Source of the DNA: Sulfurovum sp.
GTDB taxonomy: Bacteria > Campylobacterota > Campylobacteria > Campylobacterales > Sulfurovaceae
NCBI GenBank assembly: GCA_015661535.1
Contig: DQVY01000277.1
Location: 1 to 24,749 of the forward strand
Reading direction: 5' to 3'
Length of the DNA stretch: 24,749 bases
This document shows, one piece after another, positions 23,329 through 24,749 of this stretch. The notes beneath the pieces are model-generated. The model was not told the origin of the DNA, did not search any database, and was given only the letters and a program-made list of their open reading frames with translations. Every line of letters starts with the position of its first letter. Position 1 is the first letter of the stretch. A program made the translations under genes and the position numbers.

Positions 23329-24519
23329 TTAGCGTATTGTGAAGATGTTTTCTCCATCTTCATGCGCATAGCTTAACTCCATATTATGAATATCTAAAAT
23401 ACTTTTCACAATATAAAGACCTAAACCTAAACCTTTTTTAGAAGTATGAAAAGGTTTAAAATAATTTTCTAAAGGTTCTTTCAGTGCCTCTGCATTGTTC
23501 CTTATCTCTATTTTATCTTCAGAAATAATAACAATAATATGTTTATCTGTACTATATTTTATACCATTATCAAGTAGGTTCTTGATCACCAGGGTAAAGA
23601 GTTCAAAATCGACGTTCACACTATGATCTTTTTGTATCTCTGTAGTAATGAGACGTTTAGGGTTTTCTATCATGAGCATATCAATACTTGCTTCTAACAG
23701 ATCGCTCATCTTGTAAGGTTTGATGGTCAGGTCAAAGTTTTTAGAAGTGATTTGTTCTATTTTTGCAAATTCATCAATAAGAAGGTTGAGCCTTTCAAAT
23801 ATACTGTGTAAACGTGCTTTACTTTTGTCATCATTTAACATTTCACTGACTAGACGTCCTTTGCCAATGGGTGTTTTAAGTTCATGCATGATGGCACGTA
23901 AAAAAAGTTGACGTGAATGCAGAAGCTCTCGTATCATGGTGACAGCATGGTCAAACTCATTGGCAACTTCTGCAATCTCATCTTCTTTATCACTTTTACA
24001 GTCTATATCAAGATTACCTTGTGAAAAGGTTTGTATTTTCCCTTTCAGTTCAGCAAGAGGTTTTAAACTTTTCATGATCCACAGGTAAAGTAAAATGATC
24101 AGTAAAAATACAATAGAGAAAACCAAGGCACGTTTCAAGGGGAATTTGGCTTTATTTTTATTTTCAAGGATGAGTTTAAATCTGTCATTGTTGATGATGA
24201 TGATACGTTTCAGATGATAGGTATCTACAGCATAACGTTTGAATTTATTTTTTTCTTTAAAGAAACGTTCTATCTGGACAACCATACCCTTGTCTGTGAT
24301 CAGTGATACATTCTGTGCATCAAGGTAGGCTTCGTCTATTTTTCCATATTTAAGGTAATAGCTATAGAGGTAATGTGAGATGGCACGCTCTTGTTTTTGT
24401 GTATGCTCTTCCATGATCGCACGGTCATATTTGATCGAAGAGATAAATAAGATACCTAGCAAAAGAAGGGTGATAGCAAATACGATCCTGATCTTACTGC
24501 GTAGGGATGTAATGATCAT
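23329..24519 (-). CDS. ArsS-type sensor histidine kinase
   Basis: 396 residues. Membrane segments at about 8-28 and 131-149 enclose a periplasmic sensor region of about 100 residues, followed by a HAMP-like linker (150-200). The H-box RAIMHELKTPIGKGRLVSEM carries the phosphoacceptor H212. The N-box LVIKNLLDNGIKYS and the G2 region KKGLGLGLYIVKS are intact, but the DxGxG (G1) motif between them is missing: that stretch is shortened to IRNNAEALKEPLENYF. Such a shortened catalytic domain is known from the ArsS kinases of Campylobacterota (H. pylori HP0165 senses low pH), so it is probably active. The ligand here is unknown. It overlaps the response-regulator gene upstream by four bases (ATGA). 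Confidence 0.87.
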   Translation of the reverse strand: MIITSLRSKIRIVFAITLLLLGILFISSIKYDRAIMEEHTQKQERAISHYLYSYYLKYGKIDEAYLDAQNVSLITDKGMVVQIERFFKEKNKFKRYAVDTYHLKRIIIINNDRFKLILENKNKAKFPLKRALVFSIVFLLIILLYLWIMKSLKPLAELKGKIQTFSQGNLDIDCKSDKEDEIAEVANEFDHAVTMIRELLHSRQLFLRAIMHELKTPIGKGRLVSEMLNDDKSKARLHSIFERLNLLIDEFAKIEQITSKNFDLTIKPYKMSDLLEASIDMLMIENPKRLITTEIQKDHSVNVDFELFTLVIKNLLDNGIKYSTDKHIIVIISEDKIEIRNNAEALKEPLENYFKPFHTSKKGLGLGLYIVKSILDIHNMELSYAHEDGENIFTIR

Positions 24520-24749
24520 ACGAGTTTATAACCTACACCTCTTACGGCCTGAATACGTTTGTTATCTCCAAGTTTTGTACGTATTTTTGAGATGATCACA
24601 TCCAGACTTTTCCCTTGAGAATCTATACTCATACTTCCTGTGGTATTGATGATCTGTTCACGTGACTGTGTAATCCCCTGATGCTTCACAAGTAAATTAA
24701 GTACTTCAAATTCTGCGGGGGTCAAAGAGAGTGCTTCTCCTTTAAAATA
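24516..24749 (-). CDS. OmpR-family response regulator, C-terminal part only
   Basis: The window edge cuts this gene; 77 codons remain and the frame runs off the end, so no start belongs inside the window. The visible part is a winged-helix DNA-binding domain of the OmpR/PhoB type: EALSLTPAEFEVLNLLVKHQ, then SREQIIN, SLDVIISKIRTKLGDN with the recognition helix, and the wing ending RIQAVRGVGYKLV at the stop. Overlap of its stop with the ATG of the kinase gene, and the ArsS character of that kinase, make an ArsR-type regulator likely. The receiver domain lies beyond the window. Confidence 0.88.
   Translation of the reverse strand, partial: YFKGEALSLTPAEFEVLNLLVKHQGITQSREQIINTTGSMSIDSQGKSLDVIISKIRTKLGDNKRIQAVRGVGYKLV

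Noticed and set aside
23288..23330. Possible terminator at the end of the DAHP synthase gene: TTTCAG/CTGAAA plus a seven-T run
   Set aside because: The six-bp stem is separated from the T-run by about 15 bases and the loop is nine bases, so it does not have terminator geometry.
1..24749. tRNA genes, rRNA genes, CRISPR arrays, prophage or complete insertion sequences
   Set aside because: None seen: intergenic gaps are short, no regularly spaced direct repeats were found, and no transposase or integrase motifs occur in any frame examined.

Overview
The window is chromosomal, AT-rich DNA from a member of the Campylobacterota (formerly Epsilonproteobacteria), most likely a Sulfurovum- or Sulfurimonas-type relative. 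Three things point there. HobA, the DnaA-binding initiation factor known only from this phylum, is present. The block rppH-lysC-hobA-holB-folP matches the order known from Helicobacter pylori (HP1228-HP1232). The order ligA-tlyA-ribF-cmoA is the one known from Campylobacter jejuni. No tRNA, rRNA, CRISPR array or intact insertion sequence was seen.

Layout. Bases 1-2257 hold the end of a secreted thioredoxin-like gene (minus), a purine-rich inverted repeat, a secreted NagZ-like glycosidase (plus) and ruvX (minus). Bases 2466-4649 encode a membrane hybrid histidine kinase that has lost most of its catalytic residues. A six-gene minus-strand run (9566 down to 4667) reads hemW-tatB-tatC-queA and then two tandem NlpC/P60 lipoproteins. 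From 9674 to 19028 eleven intact plus-strand genes run nearly end to end: rppH, lysC, hobA, holB, folP, sanA, ligA, then a decayed ccdAB toxin-antitoxin locus, then tlyA, ribF and an alpha/beta hydrolase. A REC-GAF-PAS-GGDEF protein (minus) separates these from cmoA. A 250-base intergenic region with two matching arrays of DnaA-box-like sites leads into a class II DAHP synthase. The right end carries an ArsS-type sensor kinase and the last part of its response regulator.

How the genes relate. Most are housekeeping: protein export (TatBC), tRNA and rRNA modification (QueA, CmoA, TlyA), amino-acid and folate synthesis (LysC, DAHP synthase, FolP), RNA 5'-end processing (RppH), replication (HobA, delta prime, LigA, RuvX) and cell wall work (NagZ-like, two NlpC/P60 proteins, SanA). 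Three signalling loci are scattered among them. Many junctions overlap by 1 or 4 bases (TAATG or ATGA), which suggests translational coupling.

The items most worth a second look are the paired DnaA-box-like arrays at 21720-21853, the hybrid kinase with only one intact phosphoacceptor domain, the ccdAB locus collapsed by an internal deletion whose promoter now seems to serve tlyA-ribF, and the inverted repeat at 610-705. I did not find a clear new multi-gene defence or mobile system.
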